A stretch of 64,000 bases of DNA from UBA11574 sp964591175 (GCA_964591175.1 CAZQAF010000006.1:1-64000), one strand, 5' to 3'. Shown: positions 17,715 through 25,694, counted from the stretch's first letter. Made by a program: numbers and translations. The notes: generated by a model not told the origin, from the sequence alone.

Positions 17715-17929
17715 GTACGTGTACAGGGGGTGCGCTTTTTCGTGAAACGATATTGGCGGAGTGGCTTCGTCATTTCAATAGCTTAGCGGTGGGGGAGACC
17801 GCGGCTCCCGCAGGTTTTTTTGCGGGAGAACGCGGAGGGGGCAGGAATGCCCCCGCTGCTAAGTTGTTGAAATGACCAGACACGCAGACGTCGGAGTGAA
17901 ACGGGGAAGCGTACCCCCTGTACACGTAC
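17715..17929. repeat. 215-bp nested palindromic element (P1)
   Basis: The outer arms are inverted repeats of about 24 bp with one mismatch: GTACGTGTACAGGGGGT at the left and its complement at the right (ACCCCCTGTACACGTAC). Inside, GTCATTTCAA ... TTGAAATGAC and CTTAGC ... GCTAAG form a second tier. CTCCCGCA-GG-TTTTTTT-GCGGGAG forms the centre, flanked by a further hairpin GGGGGCAGGAATGCCCCC. No credible coding frame. The element could fold into a long RNA hairpin or DNA cruciform. It separates the converging DnaJ-like and HD-domain genes. The end motif CAGGGGGTGCGC recurs at 53648-53659. Confidence 0.85.
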
Positions 17930-17951
17930 ACGCAATGTATTCAAACCGGGC

Positions 17952-18530
17952 TTAACCTTCCCCTTTCAAACCGATCTTATCGGCCACTTCCCGCATGCCC
18001 ATAATCGTATCCGTAATCAATTCCGTCAGCTCGACGCCCAGCATTTTTGCGCCCTTTTCAATAATGGATCGATCGACGCCAGCAGCGAACCGTTTATCCT
18101 TCCACTTCTTTTTAACAGATTTGGCTTTCAGGTCCATCAGGCTTTTTGAAGGGCGAACAAGCGCTGTCGTCACCACAAGGCCGGTAAGCTCATCAATGGC
18201 ATAAAGCACCTTTTCGAGTTCTGTTTTCGGCTCAACATCCGAGCAAATTCCCCAACCATGACTGACCACCGCACGGATATACTCTTGCGGCCAGTTATTT
18301 TGTTTTAAAATTTCTTCGGTTTTTCGACAGTGTTCTTCCGGGAACTGTTCGTAGTCAAGGTCATGGATCAGACCGATAATGCCCCATTTTTCTTCATCTT
18401 CTTGTCTTTTTCGGGCGAAATACCGCATCACGCCTTCTACAGCCAGCGCATGTTTGATAAGGCTCTCATTTTTGTTGTACTGATTTAGAAGCGCGAAAGC
18501 CTGATCACGGGTTGGAACGGTTGTAGTCAT
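17952..18530 (-). CDS. HD-domain phosphohydrolase
   Basis: A 192-residue single-domain HD protein. The metal-binding residues can be followed as LIKHALAVE (first His), GLIHDLDYEQFPEEH (the HD pair), VVSHGWG and the YAIDELTGLV Asp. This pattern matches small HDIG-type hydrolases that act on phosphorylated or nucleotide substrates; the actual substrate is unknown. ATG at 18528-18530 is preceded by AGGAGATAAAAC on the reverse strand, a good ribosome site. Its end faces palindrome P1 and its upstream side faces repeat R5. Confidence 0.85.
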   Translation of the reverse strand: MTTTVPTRDQAFALLNQYNKNESLIKHALAVEGVMRYFARKRQEDEEKWGIIGLIHDLDYEQFPEEHCRKTEEILKQNNWPQEYIRAVVSHGWGICSDVEPKTELEKVLYAIDELTGLVVTTALVRPSKSLMDLKAKSVKKKWKDKRFAAGVDRSIIEKGAKMLGVELTELITDTIMGMREVADKIGLKGEG

Positions 18531-18547
18531 GTTTTATCTCCTGAATG

Positions 18548-18691
18548 TGAGCCCCTTGAAAAACGCCCCCTTTTGCTCAATTTCTGCGTTATGTTCATAT
18601 TTCAATCCTCGAAATACTCAATGTATTCCTGTGGTTAAAATTTTCACCTTCCTTGAACTTGAACAAAAATGAACATTTTTCAAAGGTCTCA
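18548..18691 (+). repeat. Palindromic-ended dispersed repeat, copy R5
   Basis: A 144-bp element with imperfect terminal inverted repeats. The left end TGAGCCCCTTGAAAAACG pairs with the right end, whose complement is TGAGACCTTTGAAAAATG. The interior shares TCTGCGTTATG, AATCCTCG, GGTTAAAA and CTTGAACTTGAACAAAAAT with R4. The right-end sequence is repeated exactly (18 bases, inverted) at 29387-29404, where only the two ends of such an element remain. Confidence 0.85.
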
Positions 18692-18808
18692 GTGTTTAGG
18701 TTTCAGACCGAGTTGGTTGAAACTATATTCATAATTTTATTTCATTGTAAAGATCAACACGTACAAATTCCTTGACAAGATTTTTCATATCCTTTAGGAA
18801 ATCGTTAT

Positions 18809-19151
18809 CAGGTGCCGACAAAAGGCTTAATAGGGAATCCCGTGAAAATCGGGAGCGGTCCCGCCGCTGTAATCCCGACCTTACTAGAAGCTATCTCAAA
18901 ATTAGGATTTTCGGTCGAGATCTCCCGCCCAAGATCGGCGGGACAAGAACGCGAGACCGAGGATCAACCCGCAGGCATACTCCAGTATGTCGAGGACTTG
19001 ATACGAGGGCTCAACGCCGATATCGGGCGAAAAAACTTTTTTGAGATGACTTCTATAATGAAGGAACCTTTTTAGCAACCATATGCCACTGTTCCGGCGA
19101 TCCGGAATGGGAAGGCCGCTAAAAAGGCGGGAGAGTCAGAAGACCTGCCTG
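18809..19151 (+). promoter_or_regulatory. Cobalamin (B12) riboswitch interrupted by repeat R3
   Basis: The 5' half has AGGTGCC, then AATAGGGAAT, a hairpin CCCGTGAAAATCGGG and GGTCCCGCCGCTGT. The 3' half has CCACTG, GGGAAGG and AGTCAGAAGACCTGCC. These are the conserved boxes of the cobalamin aptamer in the correct order. Between the halves, where the natural aptamer has a short peripheral stem, lies a complete 171-bp copy of the palindromic repeat (18885-19055). Because the repeat's ends pair with each other, the aptamer core could still close. A terminator follows at 19228-19269 and the regulated gene at 19326. Confidence 0.9.
18885..19055 (-). repeat. Palindromic-ended dispersed repeat, copy R3, inside a riboswitch
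   Basis: Reverse-oriented copy of the R1/R2 type. Ends TAGAAGCTATCTC and GAGATGACTTCTA. The core matches R1 closely (complement of CATACTTGAGTATGCC is present as GGCATACTCCAGTATG). It carries an extra GC hairpin, CCCGCC ... GGCGGGACAAG (about 18923-18947), in the arm opposite to that of R2. The surrounding bases belong to the cobalamin aptamer, so this is a clear insertion. No obvious target duplication was seen. Confidence 0.88.
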
Positions 19152-19227
19152 TAAAATTAGCCATGCCCTTGCGAAGTGACGGGGGTGTTGCGGATTCAGT
19201 AAAAAAAGGGTTAAGTAAACTGGGTGC

Positions 19228-19269
19228 AGCCCTTCAATCTTATTTTAAAGATTGAGGGGCTTTTTTTTT
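19228..19269 (+). terminator. Intrinsic terminator downstream of B12 aptamer
   Basis: AGCCCTTCAATCTT (19228-19241) pairs with AAGATTGAGGGGCT (19248-19261), followed by nine T. It lies between the aptamer and the small ORF, so it is probably the expression platform that stops transcription when B12 is bound. Confidence 0.85.
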
Positions 19270-19325
19270 GAACCTTTCGAGCATCCTCGGCGGGACTGAA
19301 TAAAAGATGAAAGGAGGTGAGATTT

Positions 19326-19586
19326 ATGAAAACAGGACTCATTGTTTATGTTGTCGGAACAGAGCCTGCCGACTGGGATGCCGCGTTTGAAATGAAAACC
19401 ATCCGGCAAATCAGTCGAGTAGACTCGGTAGAGATCATCACCGCCCAATGGGGCCATTTTGATGTTTTGGATGCCTGGTGGTCCCTTTTGACCAGAGGAA
19501 TGAAGCAAGTGATATGTATGATCGGTGAATTTACCCCGAACGGGCACCTGACCCTTCAGGGCCGAAAGCTTTGTCTGTGCGAATAG
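19326..19586 (+). CDS. Small B12-riboswitch-controlled protein of unknown function
   Basis: An 86-residue protein beginning MKTGLIVYVVGTEPADWDA and ending GRKLCLCE. A very strong ribosome site (AAAGGAGGTGA) six bases upstream fixes the ATG at 19326. The fold looks alpha/beta: a hydrophobic first strand, helices, and a Cys-x-Cys close to the C terminus that could bind a metal. I recognise no family. It is the only gene between the cobalamin riboswitch with its terminator and the convergent terminator at 19676-19716, so it is almost certainly what the riboswitch controls. A role in cobalt or corrinoid handling is inference from position only. Confidence 0.75.
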   Translation: MKTGLIVYVVGTEPADWDAAFEMKTIRQISRVDSVEIITAQWGHFDVLDAWWSLLTRGMKQVICMIGEFTPNGHLTLQGRKLCLCE

Positions 19587-19675
19587 CCAAAGGGACGGTT
19601 GTTCTTCCTTGGAAATATTATTAATGTACAGCCAAAGGTACCTCTAACGACATTATATTTGAATGATGGATCGGA

Positions 19676-19716
19676 AATGACCCCGATTGGGGATTCACGC
19701 TCTAATTGGGGTCATT
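19676..19716. terminator. Hairpin between convergent genes
   Basis: AATGACCCC (19676-19684) pairs with GGGGTCATT (19708-19716), with inner ATT/AAT pairs. It sits between the forward 86-aa gene and the stop of the reverse nitrilase-family gene and could stop transcription from both sides, although it lacks long T-runs. Confidence 0.55.
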
Positions 19717-20528
19717 CAATCAATATTATAAAGCTCGGGCCTTCTGTTGGGTAAAAAATATCGCATTCGGTGGTCTCTGACATGCTTTAGTTCTTCGGAT
19801 TTCAGGTCCGCCACCGTCAGACTTTCCGTGTTCCCGAGATTTTTTTTAATAACGTTTCCCCATGGTCCGATGATCACCGAGATGCCCGGAAAACAGAGAC
19901 CTTTTTCATTGTCTCCGGTCTGATTGCAGGCAACGACGAACAGGCCGTTATCAAATGCCCTCGCCGCCAGATGGCGCATCCATGAACTTAATTTTTCTTG
20001 AGGTGTCCCCCTCGGGGATGCATGGGGAATGAAAATGATGTCGGCGCCTTTTACGGCCATATACGTCGCGAGTTCAGGGAAATGGGAATCATAGCAGAGC
20101 TGTATGCCGAATTTGATCCCGCCTGCATCAAACAAGGGGATTGCGTTGCCGGGTGTAAAAATGCCCTGCTCAGGAGGCGCTATGTGCAGCTTCCGATAGA
20201 CACCCACGAATCCGTCGGGCTTGATGACCAGGTGACTGGCATACGTACGATTTGTATCATCCTTTTCCACCATTCCCGCCAGAATGACAATGTCTTGGGA
20301 TTTGGATAAGACGGAAAGCCGCCGGGTTACGGGGCCGGAAACAGATTGCGCTGATTCTTTAATCTCTTCGAGATGACTGTATCCCGTGATATTCAATTCA
20401 GGGAAGCATACGATGGCGGCACCCTCATTTTTTGACGCCGTTATCCAGTGGTCCATGGCGTCTATATTCCGACGCACTTCTCCGACAACTGAATGAAAAG
20501 TCACGGTTGCGATACGGATATCTTCCAT
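19716..20528 (-). CDS. Carbon-nitrogen hydrolase (nitrilase superfamily)
   Basis: A 270-residue nitrilase-fold amidohydrolase. The catalytic triad is visible: Glu in CFPELNITGY (about residue 46), Lys in YRKLHIAPPE (about 112) and Cys in QLCYDSHFPE (about 146). This type hydrolyses amides such as omega-amides, N-carbamoyl compounds or nitriles; the substrate is not predictable. ATG 20528 is preceded by GGAATTTCAA; a TTG at 20540 is an alternative. It is the last gene of a reverse-strand operon with the siroheme decarboxylase and YjbQ genes. Confidence 0.87.
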   Translation of the reverse strand: MEDIRIATVTFHSVVGEVRRNIDAMDHWITASKNEGAAIVCFPELNITGYSHLEEIKESAQSVSGPVTRRLSVLSKSQDIVILAGMVEKDDTNRTYASHLVIKPDGFVGVYRKLHIAPPEQGIFTPGNAIPLFDAGGIKFGIQLCYDSHFPELATYMAVKGADIIFIPHASPRGTPQEKLSSWMRHLAARAFDNGLFVVACNQTGDNEKGLCFPGISVIIGPWGNVIKKNLGNTESLTVADLKSEELKHVRDHRMRYFLPNRRPELYNID

Positions 20529-20560
20529 TTGAAATTCCAAATATCAAATTCCAAGTTGGA

Positions 20561-21028
20561 TTAAATATCGAAATGGGCCTTGATTTTATACATTTTTGTT
20601 GCAGGCAGATTTAAAATATCTGTTACGCCGGTTTCCCGGGAGATCTTTTCAAGGTTATCAACGATTTCGCTCATGGATTGAGCGATAAAGGTGAACCAGA
20701 TGTTATACGGATTATCCCGGAGGTAGTTGTGGGTTACCCCGGGATATCGGTTTACGGCATCGACAAAACCATCAATTTTATCTTTCGAGACCTTTGCCGC
20801 ACAGAGGGTACTTACAAATCCCAATTTTTCAGGTGCAAAATTCCCTCCGATTCGACGGATAATTCCTTTTTTCTTAAGTCGTTTAATCCTGTTGATCACG
20901 TTTTCTTCGGACAGGTCGAGATTTTGGGCAATTGAAAGATAGGGACGCCGGGTTACGGGAAAATCGGATTGGATCCGGTTAAGTATCGCCCGATCGATGT
21001 CATCGAATGGATCATCCGTTGGCGGCAC
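20561..21028 (-). CDS. Siroheme decarboxylase subunit (AhbA/AhbB type, AsnC-like)
   Basis: A 155-residue AsnC/Lrp-fold protein. The N-terminal winged helix (DRAILNRIQSDFPVTRRPYL, ENVINRIKRLKKKGIIRRIG) is followed by an RAM-type alpha/beta domain with GVTHNYLRDNPYNIWFTF. The phrases RRPY, IRRIGGNF, THNYLR and NIWFT are those of the AhbA/AhbB pair, which decarboxylate siroheme in the alternative haem pathway of sulfate reducers and archaea. The partner subunit is not in the window. The start is GTG at 21028, fixed by TAAGGAGTAACCC just upstream; YjbQ ends ten bases before. Confidence 0.85.
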   Translation of the reverse strand: MPPTDDPFDDIDRAILNRIQSDFPVTRRPYLSIAQNLDLSEENVINRIKRLKKKGIIRRIGGNFAPEKLGFVSTLCAAKVSKDKIDGFVDAVNRYPGVTHNYLRDNPYNIWFTFIAQSMSEIVDNLEKISRETGVTDILNLPATKMYKIKAHFDI

Positions 21029-21038
21029 GGGTTACTCC

Positions 21039-21437
21039 TTAAATATTTTCTTTGATGAAGCTCACGTGGACCTTTCTGGTTCGAGGGCCGTCGAACTCGC
21101 AGAAAAATATACCCTGCCATGTACCCAGTACCAGACGATCATTCTCCACGGCGATGAGCTCCGAAGGTCCGACAAGCGTGGATTTTACATGGGCCGGAGA
21201 GTTTCCCTCCATATGACGATATCCGGCCTTCCACGGGACAATGGTATTGATGACCATCAGAATATCATCTTTGACGCTCGGATCGGCACTTTCATTGATG
21301 GTTATGGCAGCGGTTGTATGGGGAACATATAGCATGCAGAGCCCCCGGCCGATCCGGGAGTCGGCAACCAAGTCCTGTATGGTGGAAGTGATATCGATGA
21401 GCTCTGTACGGCTTTTCGACTTAACGGTACAAATCAT
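21039..21437 (-). CDS. YjbQ/UPF0047 family protein
   Basis: A 132-residue protein of the YjbQ family, reported to have weak thiamine-phosphate-synthase activity in some members. Signature segments are VPHTTAAITINESADPSV, the His-containing YRHMEGNSPAHVKSTLVG, and LGTWQGIFFCEFDGPR near the C terminus. The His and Glu residues proposed to bind a metal or phosphate are present. ATG 21437 has GGAGAGATGAC upstream. Followed after ten bases by the siroheme decarboxylase gene and probably in one operon with it. Confidence 0.88.
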   Translation of the reverse strand: MICTVKSKSRTELIDITSTIQDLVADSRIGRGLCMLYVPHTTAAITINESADPSVKDDILMVINTIVPWKAGYRHMEGNSPAHVKSTLVGPSELIAVENDRLVLGTWQGIFFCEFDGPRTRKVHVSFIKENI

Positions 21438-21453
21438 GTCATCTCTCCATTAC

Positions 21454-21489
21454 AAAAAAAAAGCCCTGCCAAAATGCAGAGCCTTTTTT
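21454..21489 (-). terminator. Intrinsic terminator after dsrC
   Basis: Read on the reverse strand, GCTCTGC and GCAGGGC form a 7-bp stem (one G-U pair) around a 6-base loop, followed by nine T. It lies downstream of dsrC and upstream of yjbQ, so dsrC is probably a separate, highly expressed transcript. Confidence 0.8.
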
Positions 21490-21523
21490 CTCAAAATTAG
21501 GTGAAACCGATGTATCGTTTGAA

Positions 21524-21841
21524 TTAGACACATCCTGTGGGTTTCGGAAGACCGGCCATCTTACATGCTCCCTTGCCGGGTCCTGACGGGAACAGTTCGT
21601 AGATATGTTTCAGCTTAAAACCGGTGACTTTTGAAAGGATACGAACCATGGGAGCAATCCCATTTTTTTCATAGTATTCCTGAAGAACCGTAATCACTTT
21701 TTTATGCTCGTCATTTAATTCTTCGATGCCTTCTTGGTGTTTTACCCATTGTACCCATTCTTCAGACCAGTTTTCGTAGCTGTCGATAAAGCCGTCTTCA
21801 TCTACGGTAAATGTCTTTCCCATGTACTCGACTGTTGGCAT
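21524..21841 (-). CDS. dsrC: DsrC, sulfur-carrier protein of dissimilatory sulfite reduction
   Basis: A 105-residue DsrC. The C-terminal arm GKGACKMAGLPKPTGCV contains both conserved cysteines (about 93 and the penultimate 104), which carry the trisulfide product of dissimilatory sulfite reductase DsrAB to the DsrMKJOP membrane complex. TusE homologues lack the first of these, so this is the dissimilatory form. A strong AAAGGAGG lies upstream of ATG 21841, and an intrinsic terminator follows. As usual the gene is away from dsrAB. It is the best evidence in the window for a sulfate or sulfite reducer. Confidence 0.96.
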   Translation of the reverse strand: MPTVEYMGKTFTVDEDGFIDSYENWSEEWVQWVKHQEGIEELNDEHKKVITVLQEYYEKNGIAPMVRILSKVTGFKLKHIYELFPSGPGKGACKMAGLPKPTGCV

Positions 21842-22085
21842 TCAAAACCTCCTTTTTACTGTAATTATTTTTATGGCGTTCTGCCTATACTTTTTAATAA
21901 TAGACTTAAAACAATTATCCGATTGATTTGTCAATGTCAATATGAAAAATAGAAATACTTTTTATTTGATTCAGATAATTTCACAGGGGTTTATTTGATT
22001 GCATATCAGGATCGATTTTCCTTGAGAAACGGTTGAAAATCCTATAGATTGCAACTGCTTTAAAGGGTTGAAAAGGGCATATTCG

Positions 22086-23021
22086 ATGGAATCCGAAACG
22101 ATTCGGCCAAGAGTCATTGTCATATGCGGACCCACGGCTTTGGGAAAAACATCTGCGGCCATGCGGTTGGCGGAAATCTTCGACGGCGAGATTGTTGGCG
22201 CCGATTCAATGCAAATATACAGGCACATGGATATCGGCACCGCCAAACCGACCGCAAAGGAAAAAGCGCAGGTCAAACACCATATGATTGATATTATCGA
22301 TCCGGATGAACGGTTCGATGCCAGGCAGTATGCAGTCATGGCCCGTGAAAGGGTTGAAACGCTGTATCACCGAAATAAGATCCCTTTTGTGGTCGGTGGA
22401 ACCGGGTTCTATATCAAGGCGCTCTTAAATGGTTTATTTGAAACAGAAGCCGAGGGAGAAAATATTCGGAACGGTTTAAAAAAAGAAGCCGACATCCATG
22501 GCGCTGCCTTCTTGTACGATCGATTGTGCCGCCAGGACCCCGAGGCTTCGAAAAAGATACATCCCAACGATGCCTACAGAATTATAAGAGCCCTGGAAGT
22601 GCTCGCGATGACCGGAAAAGCGATTTCGGGCCTACACAAGGCCCATGGTTTTAACGACCATCCGTTTGTTGTTTTGAAAATCGGCCTTCATATCCCCCGG
22701 GAAATACTGTATGATCGCATTAACAAAAGAGTGGATGTCATGATCGACCACGGCCTTTTGGATGAAGTCAAAGGGCTTTTGGCCATGGGATGTTCACCGG
22801 ATTCGAAATCCATGCAATCCATCGGATACCGCCATATGGTCGATTTTATATATGGCGATTGTTCATGGGAAGAAACGGTCAGGACGTTCAAACGGGATAC
22901 CAGAAGATATGCCAAACGTCAAATGACATGGTTTAGAGCAGACCCGGAAATCATATGGAAGGCACCGGATGCCATGGAGGATATCAAGATTCTGATACAA
23001 AAGTTCCTGACGCAAAAATGA
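22086..23021 (+). CDS. miaA: tRNA dimethylallyltransferase MiaA
   Basis: A 311-residue enzyme that transfers dimethylallyl groups to A37 of tRNAs reading UNN codons. The P-loop VICGPTALGKTSAAMRLA is near the N terminus, followed by GEIVGADSMQIYRHMDIGTAKP, HHMIDIIDP and FVVGGTGFYIKALL. The C-terminal SIGYRHM and RYAKRQMTWFR are also diagnostic. Start taken at ATG 22086; a TTG at 22068 adds six residues. The following nadE frame opens one base after the stop, so they may be cotranscribed. Confidence 0.95.
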   Translation: MESETIRPRVIVICGPTALGKTSAAMRLAEIFDGEIVGADSMQIYRHMDIGTAKPTAKEKAQVKHHMIDIIDPDERFDARQYAVMARERVETLYHRNKIPFVVGGTGFYIKALLNGLFETEAEGENIRNGLKKEADIHGAAFLYDRLCRQDPEASKKIHPNDAYRIIRALEVLAMTGKAISGLHKAHGFNDHPFVVLKIGLHIPREILYDRINKRVDVMIDHGLLDEVKGLLAMGCSPDSKSMQSIGYRHMVDFIYGDCSWEETVRTFKRDTRRYAKRQMTWFRADPEIIWKAPDAMEDIKILIQKFLTQK

Positions 23022-23109
23022 AGTGGAAATTAAAAATGAAAACCTGGTCCTGTGGACCGGAATGTTTACCGACGATTATATTACAGAATATACGAGACAT
23101 TCAAATATC

Positions 23110-24765
23110 ATGAAAATAGCCATTGCACAGATCAATCCCGTTATCGGAGACTTTAAACACAACTTTGGCAAGATCACGCAGGCCGCCGATCGTGCCATTG
23201 AAAACCAATGCGATCTTGTGGTCTTTTCCGAGCTCGTGATTCCGGGATACCCCCCCCGGGATCTTCTTGAAAGAAAAGATTTTATCGATGCGAATCTGAA
23301 TTGTCTTGAACGGCTGATTGCCGCCATCCGCGGTATTGGTGTGATCTGCGGATTTGTGGAAAAAAATACTTCCGACAAAGGGAAACCGCTTTATAACGCC
23401 GCCGTCATTTTTGAAGACGGAGAGATCCTTCACAAGGTTCACAAAAGGCTGCTGCCAACCTATGATATATTTGATGAACGGCGGTACTTTGAACCCGGCC
23501 GGGAAAGTTTGCCGTTTTCATACAAAGGACATGAAATAGGTCTTACGATTTGTGAAGATGCATGGAATGACGAAGATATTTTTGAAAATAGAAGTTATGA
23601 CCAAGATCCCGTCGCCGAAAACGTCAGCGCCGGCGCGGATCTGGTGATCAACATATCCGCATCTCCTTATTATTTGGGACATGATAAATTCAGAAAGCAT
23701 ATGTTTTCGTTTATGGCCCGAAAGTACCGGCTTCCGATGATGTATGCCAACCAGGTCGGCGGAAACGACAGCGTTATTTTTGACGGGTCAAGTTCGGTTT
23801 TCGACCAAAACGGCGAAATGATTGCCGGCGCTTCGGACTTCGCGGAAGACTTTTTGATCTTTGATTCCAAGACATTAATAATATGCGATCGCGGCATTCA
23901 CACCATCTCGATGTCGGATACGGAATCCATTTTCAAAGCGTTGGTCATGGGAACCCATAACTACGTGACGAAGTGCGGGTTTTCCAAGGCGGTTATCGGT
24001 TTGAGCGGCGGCATCGATTCGGCCCTGACGGCGTGCATTGCGGTGACGGCTTTGGGGCATGAAAATGTGTCGGTGGCGTTTATGCCGTCTCAATATACCT
24101 CAAAAGACAATTTTGAAGACACCCAAAAACTGGCTCAGAACCTGAGGGTAGTCTTGACGCGGATTCCCATAAATAGCATATTTAAAGAATTTTTGGATGT
24201 ATTGTCCCCGGCTTTCAAAGAAAGTGAACCGGATATTACGGAACAAAACATACAAGCCAGAATCAGAGGTACCATTATTATGGCACTGTCCAACAAACAC
24301 GGCGCCCTCGTGCTCTCCACCGGCAACAAATCCGAAATTGCCGTCGGGTATTGCACGCTTTATGGGGATATGACCGGAGGACTTGCCGTCATATCAGACA
24401 TTCCGAAAACCATGGTTTATGAACTTGCGCGTTATATCAATCGCGAAAAGGAGATCATTCCCCATCGCATCATTTCCAAAGCGCCCTCTGCCGAGCTCAA
24501 ACCGGATCAGTTGGACCAGGACGATCTGCCGCCCTATGATATTCTGGACGCCATTTTAAAAGGGTATATCGAAGAGATGAAAGGTATTCAGGAGTTGGCA
24601 CGAATGGGATTTGATAAAGGGGTTGTCGAAGACGTTGTCTCAAGGGTCGACAGGAATGAATATAAGCGGCATCAGGCGGCGCCGGGCCTCAAGGTCACGT
24701 CAAAGGCGTTCGGCTATGGCAGAAGGTATCCTCTGGCGCAGCGATACACGGGAGAATTCCTTTAA
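23110..24765 (+). CDS. nadE: Glutamine-dependent NAD+ synthetase
   Basis: A 551-residue two-domain enzyme making NAD+ from deamido-NAD+. The N-terminal glutaminase is a nitrilase fold with catalytic Glu in FSELVIPGYPP, Lys in VHKRLLPTYD and Cys in LTICEDAWND. The C-terminal synthetase has the ATP-binding SGGIDSALT loop near residue 300, and the STGNKSE and APSAELKPDQ motifs. ATG 23110 (MKIAIAQINPVIGDF) is the expected family start. The upstream open frame from 23023 has no matching sequence. Confidence 0.95.
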   Translation: MKIAIAQINPVIGDFKHNFGKITQAADRAIENQCDLVVFSELVIPGYPPRDLLERKDFIDANLNCLERLIAAIRGIGVICGFVEKNTSDKGKPLYNAAVIFEDGEILHKVHKRLLPTYDIFDERRYFEPGRESLPFSYKGHEIGLTICEDAWNDEDIFENRSYDQDPVAENVSAGADLVINISASPYYLGHDKFRKHMFSFMARKYRLPMMYANQVGGNDSVIFDGSSSVFDQNGEMIAGASDFAEDFLIFDSKTLIICDRGIHTISMSDTESIFKALVMGTHNYVTKCGFSKAVIGLSGGIDSALTACIAVTALGHENVSVAFMPSQYTSKDNFEDTQKLAQNLRVVLTRIPINSIFKEFLDVLSPAFKESEPDITEQNIQARIRGTIIMALSNKHGALVLSTGNKSEIAVGYCTLYGDMTGGLAVISDIPKTMVYELARYINREKEIIPHRIISKAPSAELKPDQLDQDDLPPYDILDAILKGYIEEMKGIQELARMGFDKGVVEDVVSRVDRNEYKRHQAAPGLKVTSKAFGYGRRYPLAQRYTGEFL

Positions 24766-24779
24766 ATCCTGACGCTGTT

Positions 24780-25694
24780 TTAACCGCCAACATATTTTCC
24801 TTGCCACGTATCCCTGTTTTCAAGTGTTTTCCGGATGAGAGCGATGGTTTCCGTTTTTTTTAAGGACCATGCCGGCGCGACCAACTCTTTTGGATGCGGA
24901 TCGCCGGTCAGTCGCTGAATCACTGTTTGTTTTGGAATGCGTTCCAAGAAATCACAGACGATATCGATGTATTCCTGCTGCTCCAGGCACTTGTAATTAT
25001 TCTCATGATACAGTTTTTCAAGAATTGTTCCTTTCACAACATACAAAAGATGAAGCTTGATTCCGTCTATCCCCATATCGGCGACAATCCGTGCGGTTTG
25101 GAGCATATGCTCCTTTTTTTCGTTGGGAAGACCGAGGATTACATGGGCGCAGATGTTGATCCCACGGTTTTTTGTCGCCTCTACAGCGGTTTTAAAACAG
25201 TTGAAATCATGCCCGCGGTTGATCAGTGCAAGGGTTGAATCGTGGGCCGATTGGAGTCCGTATTCTATCCAGATCAGATAATTCTTTGTGTATCCCTGTA
25301 AAAGTTCCAGGATCGGTTCGCTGATGCAATCCGGCCTGGTGCCGACGGAAAGCCCGACCATATCTTCGCCATCAAGGGCCTGTTCATAGAGGTGCTTTAA
25401 TGTGTCAATCGGGCCGTAGGTGTTCGTAAAAGACTGAAAGTATGCGATAAATTTTTTTGCCTTATAGCGCTTTGAAAGCATGGGTTTCGCTGCTGCAATC
25501 TGGTCGGATACCGTCAGTCCCTTTAGATGGGCACCGGTGCCGGAGCCCCTGTCATTGCAATAAATGCAGCCGCCCAGGGATATGGTGCCGTCCCTGTTTG
25601 GACAAGAAAGTCCGGCATCGATAGTGATTTTATGAACCCTGCACCCGAAGATGCTGTTCAGATAGCTGTTAAAATCATTGTATCGTTGTCGCAT
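24780..25694 (-). CDS. Radical SAM protein, YhcC/TIGR01212 type
   Basis: A 304-residue radical SAM protein. The cluster-binding cysteines appear in GLSCPNRDGTISLGGCIYCND, a Cys spacing wider than the usual CxxxCxxC and typical of the Elp3-like YhcC group. Later AYFQSFTNTYGP, GLSVGTRPDC, YGLQSAHDSTL and HVILGLPNE are also characteristic. The enzyme's substrate is not firmly established; a tRNA or small-molecule role has been suggested for relatives. ATG at 25692-25694, divergent from mnmG. Confidence 0.9.
   Translation of the reverse strand: MRQRYNDFNSYLNSIFGCRVHKITIDAGLSCPNRDGTISLGGCIYCNDRGSGTGAHLKGLTVSDQIAAAKPMLSKRYKAKKFIAYFQSFTNTYGPIDTLKHLYEQALDGEDMVGLSVGTRPDCISEPILELLQGYTKNYLIWIEYGLQSAHDSTLALINRGHDFNCFKTAVEATKNRGINICAHVILGLPNEKKEHMLQTARIVADMGIDGIKLHLLYVVKGTILEKLYHENNYKCLEQQEYIDIVCDFLERIPKQTVIQRLTGDPHPKELVAPAWSLKKTETIALIRKTLENRDTWQGKYVGG

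Noticed and set aside
18812..19075. 87-codon frame over the riboswitch and R3
   Set aside because: It translates the conserved B12 aptamer boxes and the repeat; both are non-coding.
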